Shown here: in pieces, positions 1 to 8,683 of the stretch
How the letters are laid out: each line of letters starts with the position of its first letter
Position numbering within the stretch: position 1 is the first letter of the stretch
From: Eubacteriaceae bacterium
GTDB taxonomy: Bacteria > Bacillota > Clostridia > Eubacteriales > Eubacteriaceae
Length of the DNA: 61,835 nt
Assembly (NCBI GenBank): GCA_012522805.1
Contig: JAAYJS010000032.1
Span: 1-61,835, forward strand
Direction of reading: 5' to 3'
Program-made: the position numbers and the translations under genes
The notes under the pieces: model-generated
The model's input: only the letters and a program-made list of their open reading frames with translations
The model's database searches: none
Told to the model about the DNA's origin: nothing

Positions 1-414
1 ACTATGCACTTCTTAAAACAAACCGTACTATCCAAAATTTATTACGATATTATCTTAAGCGATGAGAAAAATGCACGCTTTTATTATGAGGTTCTCGAAA
101 AGAGCTCAAACTATCGAGTCAACAAAACCATAACCGACCCCATCTTTAAAACCTATATCGGTGAATTTAAGTTGATACTCACGGAAGAGCAATTCCAAAT
201 CATCTGTCTATTCAACGCCGGTGCTCGACGGGAATTTATGATGAATTACTTTAAGAAGCATTTAGATACCCCACCTTATGAGGTGTCCAATTACTTTGAA
301 TCTATTGTTCCCTTATTGATGCGCATCGATAAAGGAACCGTTGACTCTGTTCTTTTACAATCCGAAAATATCGCAAGATCTATTGACTACAGCGAGTTGG
401 TATTTCTGGTATAG
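1..414 (+). CDS. C-terminal part of a probable TetR/AcrR-family regulator (5' end outside window)
   Basis: The reading frame is open from the first base, so the ATG at position 4 need not be the true start. The visible 136 residues are helical, with a pattern (YYDIILSDEKNARFYYEVLE, then LTEEQFQIICLFNAGARREF) like the ligand-binding C-terminal half of TetR regulators. No DNA-binding helix-turn-helix lies inside the window, so the family call rests only on this half. It converges on the broken reductase gene and shares a bidirectional terminator with it. It could equally be another all-helical protein. Confidence 0.45.
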   Translation, partial: TMHFLKQTVLSKIYYDIILSDEKNARFYYEVLEKSSNYRVNKTITDPIFKTYIGEFKLILTEEQFQIICLFNAGARREFMMNYFKKHLDTPPYEVSNYFESIVPLLMRIDKGTVDSVLLQSENIARSIDYSELVFLV

Positions 415-485
415 CTATCTGTTTAATAGCAACTAGATTCAGTCACAAAACCTTTCCCGGTTAAGAGAGTACACATACGGCAATT

Positions 486-524
486 AAAAAAGTGTTCTAA
501 TCTTGTGATCAGAACACTTTTTTC
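486..524. terminator. Bidirectional Rho-independent terminator
   Basis: Inverted repeat AGTGTTCT (491-498) / AGAACACT (511-518) with an A-run on the left and a T-run on the right. It can end transcription of the regulator gene on the plus strand and of the reductase pseudogene on the minus strand. Confidence 0.85.
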
Positions 525-526
525 TT

Positions 527-2326
527 TTATGCGTGTAACCCTTGATAAAAGCCTTCTGTAGAGGCTTCTAAAGCTTTACGTGCTTGGTATGCGTCACCGA
601 CGACATCCACATCAACATCAGATTTTAATGCGCCATATAGAGCGTTTTCAGCCTTGGTACCGATCGCCAAAACCACCGTATCGCATGGAAAAAAGTAGTC
701 TTGGTTCCGATGTCTTAAGGTTGCTCCTTCTTCGGAGACTCCCGCAATACAGGTCTCGGTACGAATATCCACAAAAGCATCTTTTAATTCGTGCATCAAG
801 TCTTCTCTAATACCCGGATCCATATCCATTGCGATATCCTCTTTCATTTCGACCAAGGTAATTTTATCTTTAACTTGAGTTCCTAAAAAAGGGAGGTTTC
901 CGTACCGATCATCCCGCCACCCACGACCAGGACATTTTGGCCCGAACCAGCTTTGCCCAATAGCAAATCTTCTGCGAATACCACGTTGTCGCCATCGATT
1001 CCTACAACATTCGGAATCATCGCTTTAGCACCGGTTGCTACGATCACCTTGTCCGGCTGTTCCACTTTGATTTCTTCAACGCTTACTTTTGTATTTAAGT
1101 GCAAAGTAATATTGTCGTATTTTTCGATTTCCCTCGCCAACCAAGCCGAATATCTTGCGAAAATACCCTTGTGTGGCGAGAAGGCTGCGGAGATAAATTG
1201 ACCGCCAACTCTATTCTGTGTCTCTATAGATGACAATCTCGTGTCCTTTGATGGCCGCACCCCAAGCCGTTTCAATTCCGGCGATTCCGGCGCCAACGAC
1301 GAAAACTTTTTTCTTATCGCCGGCCGGGCTGTAATCATATGCGTATTCATGACCCAGTTCCGGATTGACCAAGCAGGATACAACGGTATCGTTATAAAGA
1401 GCACCGGTACATCCTTGTAAACATCCAATACAATGGCGAATATCTGCAAATTTTTGTGCTTTAGCTTATTGGACCACTGGGGATCTGTCAAAGAAGCGCG
1501 TCCCATGGCGATAAAATCTGCACTACCGGAAAGCACGATATCTTCCGCTACTTGCGGATCTGTGATGCGCCCTACGGTAATAACGGGTATATTTATAAAG
1601 CTTTTTGCTTCTTTGGCTAAAGCTACATTCCGCCCATTTATCTCCGGATACTTTATCTTCCGCCGAAAATCTAACAGAAATCGGGAAATCTTCTCCGACT
1701 TGGCTTCTGATTTCCGCCATGATTTCCTATAAAAAGCGCAAGCGATTCTCATAAGAATCACCGTATGCGTAGATACGATGATTCATATTCTCAGATATAA
1801 ATTCGTGGATCAAATAACCATGGGCTGCATGTACTTCGATTCCGTCAAATCCCGCCGCTTTTGCGTTTTGCGGTAATACCGAATTCTTTTACAAAGATCT
1901 GGATCTCTTCTACGGTAAGTTCTCGTGGAATTTCTTTATTCCAAGGACAGGGAATTACAGAGGGGCTAACCGGTTGCATACCTCCATTGACATTGCTGTT
2001 GGCCTGTCTGCCGGCGTGATAGATTTGGCAGAAAATTTTTGAACCGTATTGATGTACTCTGTCCGTCAACTCTTTGTGACTTGCAATTTGGCTTTCGTCG
2101 TACAAAGCCGCTACTGCAGAATAGCCGGCGGCATTTTCATTAATACGATAATCTTCTGTTATGATTAAACCCCAACCACCCTTTGCTTTTCTTCATGATA
2201 GCGAATGTATCTCTCGGTTGCCAACCCTTCTGGGCACATGTTGGTGACCATCGCCGGCACAACCAAGCGATTGGGTACCTCACAATTACCTATAGACATC
2301 GGTGTAAAGATCTTTTCTACTTTCAT
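527..2326 (-). pseudogene. Broken NADH-dependent FMN/FAD/4Fe-4S reductase of the old yellow enzyme (FadH / 2,4-dienoyl-CoA reductase-like) family
   Basis: Translation from the ATG at 2326 (AAAGGAGAG site upstream) gives MKVEKIFTPMSIGNCEVPNR, the N-terminus of an OYE TIM barrel. Homology then hops between frames. IITEDYRINENAAGYSAVA and the QIYHAGR motif lie in one frame, and [18 protein letters not shown] in another. VITVGRITDP and the flavin-site stretch IAMGRASLTDPQW follow. The 4Fe-4S cysteines CIGCLQGC and an FAD-binding VVGAGIAG come next, then VVGGGMIGTE and the last ~100 residues. I count at least five frameshifts and one in-frame TAG near 1727, and part of the barrel after the SGDK segment seems missing. 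Intact relatives are about 650 residues and reduce enoyl or enone substrates with NAD(P)H in anaerobes. The gene is divergent from a broken MerR regulator. Confidence 0.9.
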
Positions 2327-2367
2327 GACTCTCTCCTTTGTTATTTTTTAAACAACTTCTTGTTTCT

Positions 2368-2398
2368 ATTATAATTTCTCCATAGAATGTAGAGTCAA
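2368..2398 (-). promoter_or_regulatory. MerR-type promoter (19-bp spacer) of the reductase pseudogene
   Basis: On the minus strand, -35 TTGACT (2393-2398) and -10 TATAAT (2368-2373) are separated by 19 bp instead of 17. The spacer holds an imperfect dyad of the form CTCnAnA...TnTnGAG. An over-long spacer with a central dyad is the hallmark of promoters that MerR proteins activate by DNA distortion, and a merR-like gene lies divergently about 200 bp away. That this regulator acted on this promoter is inference. Confidence 0.75.
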
Positions 2399-2508
2399 GC
2401 GGTTTTTGAATTTTTTATCGATTATAAAACGACCAAAATAACGGCAAATCATAATAAAACAACTTAAAAAGAAGTTCTGTTTTCAAAAAACCTTTCATCT
2501 ACTGAAGG

Positions 2509-2598
2509 GTTTGGTCCTTATAAGGAGGGCATCATGAGAAAGAGGCATTGATTTTGAACTAGTATACGTGTTTGGTCCTTATAAGGAGGGCATCATGA
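2509..2598. repeat. 29-bp direct repeat duplicating the merR ribosome-binding site
   Basis: Positions 2509-2537 and 2570-2598 are identical over exactly 29 bp (GTTTGGTCCTTATAAGGAGG then GCATCATGA), separated by 32 bp. Each copy has an AAGGAGGG site and an ATG. The first ATG leads into a short dead frame; the second (2595) starts the MerR reading frame. The rest of this intergenic stretch (2400-2508) shows no other feature I can support. Confidence 0.9.
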
Positions 2599-3420
2599 AT
2601 AAAAACAAATTATATAAAATCGGTACGGTATCCAAACTTTTAGGGATCCCCACACAAACTTTACGGTATTTTGAAGATTGTGGCTTCGTCCATCCGACGA
2701 CAGATCAAGAAAGCGGCTATCGTTATTATAACGCTTGGGATTTAAACTTTCTAATGGAATGTCGTTATATGCGCTCCTTAGGATTTCCCAATGCCGTTGT
2801 CGAAGAAATGCTCCACAAAAACAATTCGAAAAGTTTACTCACAAACTATATACAGCAAGAACACAAGCTGATCGATGAAATTCACCAATTAGAAAAAACT
2901 CGCCGCATTGACAAAAGAACGCAAAAAACTTGAAACTTTTCGCGAAGCTATCAGCATATTTTGCCGTTCAAAACGACGCGCTCTTTATTTTGAATCTTTC
3001 ATAAAACGCAATGTTTTAAACCACGCTAATAAAACAGTAACTTCTATGCAAAGGTGGATTGATGCCATGCCCTCGATTAAAGCTACCTTCCTTATACCGT
3101 ATCAAAGCATTTGTCAAACACCAACACCGACATTTGATTATTATTGGGGCTATGCCGCCAGTATTTCACAAGCTAAAGAAATGGATTTAAAGGTCACCTC
3201 AGACACTCGGGTTTTTGCCCCGACGGATTGTATCAGCACGGTGTTTACTGCCGGTGGCGAACATACCTTTATACCTTGTATGATCGAGGGTGTTTTAACG
3301 CCCTTATGGGAGAAGGGCTATATCATCAACAGGGATATTATGGGAGAGATTATTGCCCGTGCCCACAAACCCGAAGGTTTTAAGCGCTATTTTGAAGTTT
3401 GGATACCAGCTTTCAAATAG
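2595..3420 (+). pseudogene. MerR-family regulator with GyrI-like effector domain, one frameshift
   Basis: The N-terminal frame encodes a MerR winged helix (KIGTVSKLLGIPTQTLRYFE, then GYRYYN). Near position 2890-2900 an A-run appears one base too long. Removing one A joins the coiled linker (EKLAALTKERKKLETF) to the downstream frame, which runs to the stop at 3420 and encodes an effector-binding domain of about 130 residues (FDYYWGYAAS, FKRYFEVWIPAF). The start at 2595 is chosen because an AAGGAGGG site sits 5 nt upstream. It probably controlled the divergent reductase. A sequencing error in the A-run cannot be excluded for this gene alone, but its neighbours are decayed too. Confidence 0.8.
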
Positions 3421-3517
3421 GATGAAACCTCTGAAATATAGAGCCTGATTACTCTAAAGTCGCACTTAAACTTTATATTGATTAAGACTCTCTGCTTTAA
3501 CTGCTTACCAATCCTCT

Positions 3518-3811
3518 TTAAAAAATATCCGTCAAAAATGAAAGTACTTCACCTTCGCCTTCTAAAAGCTCATCACATCGTTTGCGTATCAGATTTGCTG
3601 TGCGGTCAGCGCACCTTTCATTGAGCGCAACATGGGCAAGGCTTAAACCGATGCGCTGCCATTGATCCTGACAAAGTGTTTCTGCAATGGATATATTAAA
3701 TTCCCCTTTTAATTTATCAATTAAAGCGTTTTTAACGCTTCGTTTTTCCTTTAAACTTTGTGGAGTAAAAAGCCTTATATCCAGTTCCATGATTAAAAAA
3801 CGGTGTGTCAT
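3518..3811 (-). CDS. DUF503 (YlxP-like) family protein
   Basis: Intact 97-residue protein. It matches the DUF503 pattern: a short first strand (LIMELDIRLFTPQSLKEKRS), then a basic helix (VKNALIDKLKGEFNISIAE) and WQRIGLSLAHVA. Members are small ferredoxin-like-fold proteins, often encoded near infB/rbfA in Bacillota. Their biochemical role is not established. Here it stands alone between two decayed loci, with a weak GGAGA site before ATG. It is the only clearly intact gene between 0.5 and 6.6 kb. Confidence 0.8.
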   Translation of the reverse strand: MTHRFLIMELDIRLFTPQSLKEKRSVKNALIDKLKGEFNISIAETLCQDQWQRIGLSLAHVALNERCADRTANLIRKRCDELLEGEGEVLSFLTDIF

Positions 3812-4130
3812 ACGTTCTCCATTTCTCTCTTAAATCAGTCCTTTATGATCTATACTATATCTACCAGCATACTTCCATTTACATAAGAGGTGGTTGCTTT
3901 ATCCGCACCTTTATTCTTCTCACCATCTTTTCCTTTATTATATTGCATCTTCTTATTGATAAACGGTCTGATGAAATCATCTTACTGGCTCTTTTATCGT
4001 ACATCAGTATCCGACAGGTGCACCAACCTTATACCATAACTTTTAAATTTTAACACATATTTAATCAATATCAATGTGCCAACACCACGCAAAAAAGCGA
4101 TCAGAAAAGGTGCTTTTCTAGTTTTGTACA
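3812..4130. other. Intergenic region without a supported gene
   Basis: An 82-codon open frame (3805-4053, plus) has low-complexity hydrophobic content and no convincing ribosome site. A short hairpin AGAAAAG-GTG-CTTTTCT (4103-4119) precedes the feo promoter. Nothing else is recognisable. Confidence 0.5.
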
Positions 4131-4158
4131 TTGACAAAAATTTATTTTCTATTATAAT
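4131..4158 (+). promoter_or_regulatory. Sigma-A-type promoter of the feoAB locus
   Basis: TTGACA (4131-4136) and TATAAT (4153-4158) with a 16-bp spacer, both perfect consensus hexamers, about 100 bp ahead of feoA. No convincing Fur or DtxR/IdeR palindrome is visible around it. The promoter is intact although both downstream genes are broken. Confidence 0.75.
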
Positions 4159-4180
4159 TTAGTCAAAGTTAACATATGAT

Positions 4181-4214
4181 AAAGGTTTCATTTCTGGGAA
4201 CCTTTTATTTTTTA
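4181..4214 (+). terminator. Terminator-like hairpin in the feoAB leader
   Basis: AAAGGTT (4181-4187) pairs with AACCTTT (4199-4205), followed by TATTTTTT. It lies between the promoter and feoA, so it would act on the feo leader transcript as an attenuator or constitutive block. No alternative antiterminator pairing was identified. Confidence 0.5.
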
Positions 4215-4260
4215 CGTTTATTGTTAGATTGGAATTACATTGCTTTATAAAGGAGGAACT

Positions 4261-4454
4261 GTGAAAAAATTATACGAAACGACCTCGGTGAAATGGCAAC
4301 CGTCACCGCAATAAAGGTCAATACCCGTTTTTTAAGTCGTATTGCCTCCATCGGATTGACTCCGGGCTGTCGTATTAAAGTGTTGCGCAACGATCGCCAT
4401 CAACCGATTTTGCTTTACGGACGAGACTCCATGATCGCCGTCAACCGAAGGTAA
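4261..4454 (+). pseudogene. feoA: feoA remnant (ferrous iron transport protein A)
   Basis: The frame from MATVTAIKVNTRFLSRIASI through GLTPGCRIKVL to DSMIAVNRR matches FeoA, an SH3-like cytosolic partner of FeoB. The first ~10 residues (KKIIRNDLGE) are in another frame. A GTG at 4261 with an AAAGGAGG site is followed by six A where seven would restore the frame. The rest could only be made from the internal ATG at 4293 as a 53-residue product without a ribosome site. FeoA is normally about 75 residues. Twenty-eight bases later comes feoB. Confidence 0.8.
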
Positions 4455-4482
4455 AGCATTCATATTTTGGTGGAGGTGTAAA

Positions 4483-6550
4483 ATGAACGATGAACTATCA
4501 AGATCCGTTCCCACCATTGCCCTGTTGGGGCAACCAAATTCTGGGAAATCCACCTTGTTCAATGGTTTAACCGGCTCACGCCAACATGTGGGCAATTGGC
4601 CCGGTAAAACTGTCGAAAAAAAAGAAGGAACCGCCGAACATAATGGTTTACACTACCATATTACCGATTTACCGGGTTCTTATTCCCTCTCCGCCCATTC
4701 CGATGAAGAAATGATCACACGAGATTATATTGCCTCCGGCGATGCTGATGTGGTATGTATCATCGCTGATGCCTCCCAATTGGATCGCAGCCTTTATATT
4801 TTAGCGGATTACATAGGAATCGATTGTCCTGCTATTTTGCTTTTAAATTTAATGGACGTGGCTGCCTCTTGCAAACTTTCTGTTTCTCATTGTGCATTTT
4901 GCTTTTAAATTTAATGGACGTGGCCGAAGCCCAAAGCAAAAAAATCGATGTGCATCAAATCGAAAAACTCTTGTGTATTCCTGTCGTCCCCTTTGTGGCA
5001 ACGGATAAAGAATACTACGATGCTTTTTATGCCGCTGTCAACATTTCTTTAGAAAATCAGTCAAAAATTGACGTTGAATCTTTAGAGACTTTTTACAACA
5101 AGCGGATGATACCCTGTTTTCTGCCATAAAATCCGCCTTGCCTGTTGGCGGTATTCAAGGCTTTACCAACACATGGTTGGCAGCAAAAGCCTACGAAGGC
5201 GATGGTGTCGTCATTCACAACATTGTGGACTCTCTACCGAATTGTGAGAGAAAAAATTTTTCTACTTTGTTAGCAAGTGTTCAAGACGGTGTGCTAACAC
5301 TGGGCGGAGCAAAATTTATATGGATTGACAGATTGTTAGCAAAAACCATAAGCGGTGCAAAGGCGACACAAAGCGTCACGCTTTCAAAGTTTGACCGTAT
5401 CGCTACCGATCCCACTTTTGGTAAGCCTTTAGCTATTTTTATTTTAATTTTGGGCTTAGTACTCTCCTTTGTGCCGGCAACGCCTATTATGCTTTTGGGC
5501 GGTACCATTCCCAAATTGGCAACGCCGATCAATATGCTTTTATCCGCAATCCCTCAATTCATCATTGATTTTATCACGCAGGTGATTTTAAACACGCTAT
5601 ATTTTGCCGTTGCCATGATCGGATTTGTATTCGGCGCCAATTTAGTTTTCGGCATTATAGAAGAAGTCGGCTATATGGCGCGCATCTCCTATGTTTTTGA
5701 CAATATCATGACACGTTTGGATTTGCAAGGTAAAGCCATTATACCCTTTGTCGTATCTTTCGGTTGTACTATCGGCGGTGCAGCGGGTCTTAACCATCGC
5801 CTTGGCGTGGGTTGTACCCTGTGCCGCAACTTGGACCATTGTGCCAGTATTGTCCACTCTTTATTTCGGTGCTTGGCACCACTGGTCATCGTATTCATCT
5901 TTTTAATTGCATGGTTACACATGATACTAACAGCAAAAGTTTTTGGTCCAAAACTGGTTCATCCTTAGGATCGCACCGACCTGATTATGGAGCTCCCTCC
6001 CTATCACAAACCGAAATGGGGCGCCTTGCTTCGTTCCATATTAGTCCGTACCAAATATATTTTGTGGCGAGCCTTAAAGGTAATCTTTACCGTTTTCGCT
6101 TTTTTCTGGTTAGTAACTTATTCCGCAAGCGGCGCACAGGATCAAACCTTATTATACCGTTTTGGCCGTATTATCGAACCGGTAACAGGTGTGTTTGGAA
6201 TGACATGGCAAACTTTTATCGCCTACGTATCCTCTATGGTCTCCAAAGAGGCAGCTCTCGGTGTGCTATCAACGCTTTATATCGGCACGGGAACTATCTT
6301 CTCCTCGACGCTACAAAATACAGGTACCGCCAGCAATTTCACAACGGTGTTGGCCGCTTCTCTGACACGACCTCAGGCTTTGGCTTTTATTTTTGCGGTG
6401 ACCTTTAACCCTCCCTGCTTAATGGCTATTACCTCAACTTATCAGGAAACCCGGTCACTTAAGTGAACTTTATACATTGCCTTGTATTATATCGCCACAT
6501 CCTTGATATTGGCCTTTAGTATATACAATATCGCTTCACTGTTTTTGTAA
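4483..6550 (+). pseudogene. feoB: feoB pseudogene (ferrous iron transporter B), multiple lesions
   Basis: The start at 4483 and the G domain are recognisable: GQPNSGKST (Walker A) and DLPGSYSLSAHSDEE, then the linker and the membrane part (GEVGYMARI-like segment, GCTIGGAAG, MVSKEAALGVL, FNPPCLMAI). Lesions visible in order: a 62-bp insertion/duplication at 4834-4924 that shifts frame; a frameshift near 5125; a deletion after GCTIGGAAG near 5790 that removes the usual TR motif; a compensating single-base loss near 5875; GAG to TAG at about 5966-5968; TGG to TGA at 6464-6466. After the last, the natural C-terminus (LYIALYYIATSLILAFSIYN) runs on to TAA at 6550. FeoB is a GTP-gated Fe(II) permease of about 650-700 residues; no functional copy can be made here. 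Confidence 0.93.
4834..4924. repeat. 29-bp direct repeat inside feoB
   Basis: Positions 4834-4862 and 4896-4924 are identical over exactly 29 bp (core TTTTGCTTTTAAATTTAATG), with 33 bp of foreign sequence between. The net gain of 62 bp breaks the feoB frame. Removing one copy plus the filler rejoins AILLLNLMDVAEAQSKKIDV, the normal FeoB G-domain continuation. Confidence 0.9.
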
Positions 6551-6573
6551 AAACTTCTGAAAAAATTAAAAAA

Positions 6574-6610
6574 CTAAAAAAAGAGGTTGGAATAAAAACC
6601 TTTTTTTTTA
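6574..6610 (+). terminator. Terminator after feoB
   Basis: A-rich left arm ending in GAGGTT pairs with AACC followed by ten T (about 6599-6609). It lies 25-60 bp after the restored feoB stop. Confidence 0.6.
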
Positions 6611-6695
6611 TCAAGTATTTAATTTTCCGAAGAATGAGATTGTTCCATCTTTTTTTATGTAGTTATAATGGAGTTCGCAATTCAGAGGAGTTCTT

Positions 6696-6932
6696 GTGAA
6701 AAAAGAAGATCAAATCCCGTTGACCATCATTTTAATCAAGATTCTCGATGCCATCACAATTATTTCTCTCCCCTGTTCTTATTCTTTTGACAGCCGGCTT
6801 GTGGTCATTCCCCTTGCGTGCCTTTGCATCGCCACACTTTTCAATCTGTATATCAGACAAATGAAACATTGCTTCTTAACGTCAATTTTAATTCTCAATT
6901 TATCGACCAAGCATATCTCATTAAAGTTGTGA
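6696..6932 (+). CDS. Small hydrophobic protein, unrecognised
   Basis: A 78-residue frame starting at GTG with a GAGGAG site 6 nt upstream and a TATAAT at about 6664-6669. It predicts two hydrophobic stretches (LVVIPLACLCIATLFNLYI and FLTSILILNL). I recognise no family. It lies next to the decayed feo locus and could be a remnant, a real small membrane protein, or chance. The stretches on either side (6551-6695 and 6933-6990) contain only terminators. Confidence 0.3.
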   Translation: MKKEDQIPLTIILIKILDAITIISLPCSYSFDSRLVVIPLACLCIATLFNLYIRQMKHCFLTSILILNLSTKHISLKL

Positions 6933-6990
6933 AGTAACTTTTTAAAAAAGTTCATTTTTATCAGGTAAAATAGGACCAGATTGAATTATT

Positions 6991-7038
6991 AAAAAATAAA
7001 AAAACCTTGCAACCTGGTGTCGTCAAGTTGCAAGGTTT
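6991..7038 (-). terminator. Terminator of the tRNA pair
   Basis: AAACCTTGCAAC (7002-7013) pairs with GTTGCAAGGTTT (7027-7038); on the minus strand it is followed by a T-rich tail. It ends the tRNA-Tyr/tRNA-Thr transcript. Confidence 0.85.
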
Positions 7039-7050
7039 GATCAATCTTCA

Positions 7051-7126
7051 TGGAGCCCTTGTCCGGATTTGAACCGGAGACCCCTACCTTACCATGGTAG
7101 TGCTCTACCTGCTGAGCTACAAGGGC
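7051..7126 (-). tRNA. tRNA-Thr (GGT)
   Basis: Read on the minus strand: acceptor stem GCCCTTG/CAAGGGC, D arm GCTCAGCAGGTAGAGC, anticodon stem CTACC/GGTAG with loop ATGGTAA (anticodon GGT), and a T arm with TTCAAAT. The CCA end is encoded. 76 nt. Confidence 0.97.
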
Positions 7127-7135
7127 ATATTGAAC

Positions 7136-7220
7136 TGGTGGGGAAAGATGGATTTGAACCATCGTAGGCTTAGCCAACGGATTTACAGTCCGCCCCCTTT
7201 AACCACTCGGGCACTTCCCC
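7136..7220 (-). tRNA. tRNA-Tyr (GTA)
   Basis: Read on the minus strand: acceptor GGGGAAG/CTTTCCC, anticodon loop CTGTAAA (anticodon GTA), a long class II variable arm as bacterial tRNA-Tyr has, T loop TTCAAAT, and encoded CCA. 85 nt. It is first in the transcript, nine bases ahead of tRNA-Thr. Confidence 0.97.
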
Positions 7221-7267
7221 GTTTTTTTTTTACAGCGTCTTAATAATACTCTAATTTGAATGACCTG

Positions 7268-7816
7268 TCAACTGCTTTTGCTCTTTTTTTCTTTTTTCAA
7301 ACCTTCCGGATTTTTGCCTTTTCTCAAGGCATCCAATTGTTTGAGCAAATCACCATCCACATAATTCGTCAATGCGTTGCGTTGGTCTGATAAAAACGTA
7401 TCTTTTTCTGCAATTTCATCCATCTTGCGCAATTCTTCCACAAATTCTCGGGAGGACACTCGAGTTCCGCCAAGGGCCAATACCAAACTCTGGATATTGC
7501 CGTCAGAGGTTACCACTTTGACCGTATCGGGCCGAGTGATGCCATAGACAAGCTTTTCGATATAGGAGTCGGCGGTTACGTTCTTCTTAGTGTAGACAAC
7601 CTCCACCGCTTCGTAGATTTGTACTTGGTCCTCCACTTGTTTTTTGGTATACGCATCGAAAACCAAAATGACGGAATAACCGGCATAACCGTTATAATTT
7701 CTAATTTTTTCAACCAAACGATTCCTGGCTTCTTCAAGCCCTATGGTCTCTATTTCTTTAGAGGACAGCCATTGATGAATGAGGTTGTATCCGTCAACAA
7801 TGAGATAATGGGTCAT
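7268..7816 (-). CDS. yacP: YacP/Rae1-like NYN-domain ribosome-associated nuclease
   Basis: 182 residues with the NYN/PIN-type pattern: N-terminal LIVDGYNLIHQW (first acidic residue), VILVFDAYTKK, VTADSYIEKLV and VKVVTSDGNIQS. The acidic residues form the expected metal site. B. subtilis YacP (Rae1) enters the ribosomal A site and cleaves mRNA. The C-terminal ~40 residues form a charged lysine-rich tail. It lies 12 bp downstream of rlmB, the usual order in Bacillota. Confidence 0.88.
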   Translation of the reverse strand: MTHYLIVDGYNLIHQWLSSKEIETIGLEEARNRLVEKIRNYNGYAGYSVILVFDAYTKKQVEDQVQIYEAVEVVYTKKNVTADSYIEKLVYGITRPDTVKVVTSDGNIQSLVLALGGTRVSSREFVEELRKMDEIAEKDTFLSDQRNALTNYVDGDLLKQLDALRKGKNPEGLKKEKKSKSS

Positions 7817-7828
7817 ACCGGTCTCCTA

Positions 7829-8683
7829 TTAATGTCTTTGTTTAGCCGCTTCCGCCAAAATGATCGCCGCTGCATTGGAGGCATTTAAAGAGTCGATTTC
7901 TCCGTAATTGGGAATAGCGACGATAAAATCCGCTTGATTGCGCACAGCGGTACCAACACCTTTCCCTTCACTGCCAATGGCTACGACGATTTTTCCTTTA
8001 AAATCCTGTTCGTGATAAGGCGTACCCGCCATATCGGCAACGACCACCCAAAATCCTTTTTCTTTGAGACTTTCTAAGGTTTGGGACAAATTATTAACCT
8101 TAACAACCGGTGTATGGGCAACAGCACCGGAGGAGGCTTTAACCGACGTGGTGTTGAGGGTTGCAGAGCGACGTTTGGGTATGATGACACCATGGGCACC
8201 GCAAACATTGGCACTTCTAATAATGGCACCCAGATTGTGGGGATCCGTCAGGTGATCCAAAACGACGATCAAAGGTTCCTCGCCTTTCCTCTGAGCCCTA
8301 TCGAGAATGTCGTCGATGGTGCTGTAGGGAAAGGGCGGTAAAAAGGCAACGCAACCCTGGTGGGGGCTATCCGCCATGCGGTAGAAGTCCAGTTTTTGTT
8401 TTTCCACGGTTTGAACGACGATGCCGCGTTTTTTGGCATGATCCGCCACTTCTTTTAAAACATGATCCTGATTGTCTTTAAGAATTAGAACTTTATCGAT
8501 CGCTTGCTCTGATTTTAATACTTCCAATACCGGATTTTTGCCGATGATCACCAAGGTTTCTTCTTGATCATCCTCAAAGTTCTCTCGAGGCTCTCTTGTT
8601 GAATTGGGCCTTTTTTTCTTACCCCTAAAATTTTCCGCTATGTCTTTTTTTGAACAGGGTCTTTTAAATGTTTTTTTCTTCAT
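7829..8683 (-). CDS. rlmB: 23S rRNA 2'-O-ribose guanosine methyltransferase (TrmH/SpoU family)
   Basis: 284 residues. A basic N-terminal extension of about 40 residues precedes the substrate-binding domain (VIIGKNPVLEVLKS) and the knotted SPOUT catalytic domain: motif 1 DHLTDPHNLGAIIRSA, then VVAIGSEGKGVG and IPNYGEIDSLNASNAAAI. RlmB methylates G2251 of 23S rRNA in the peptidyl-transferase region. It overlaps the preceding methyltransferase gene by 20 bp, so the two are translationally coupled. A TrmH-type tRNA methyltransferase is less likely given the yacP neighbour. Confidence 0.92.
   Translation of the reverse strand: MKKKTFKRPCSKKDIAENFRGKKKRPNSTREPRENFEDDQEETLVIIGKNPVLEVLKSEQAIDKVLILKDNQDHVLKEVADHAKKRGIVVQTVEKQKLDFYRMADSPHQGCVAFLPPFPYSTIDDILDRAQRKGEEPLIVVLDHLTDPHNLGAIIRSANVCGAHGVIIPKRRSATLNTTSVKASSGAVAHTPVVKVNNLSQTLESLKEKGFWVVVADMAGTPYHEQDFKGKIVVAIGSEGKGVGTAVRNQADFIVAIPNYGEIDSLNASNAAAIILAEAAKQRH

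Noticed and set aside
2880-2930. Programmed frameshift in merR
   Set aside because: The A-run alone could suggest slippage, but no stimulatory structure is evident and adjacent genes are decayed; inactivation or indel error is simpler.
3805-4053. 82-codon plus-strand open frame
   Set aside because: No good ribosome site, low complexity, starts inside the DUF503 gene; no family likeness.
2509-4924. CRISPR-like geometry (29-bp repeat, 32-33-bp spacer)
   Set aside because: Each locus has only two copies, the repeat differs between loci and is local gene sequence (ribosome site, feoB codons), and no cas genes are present.
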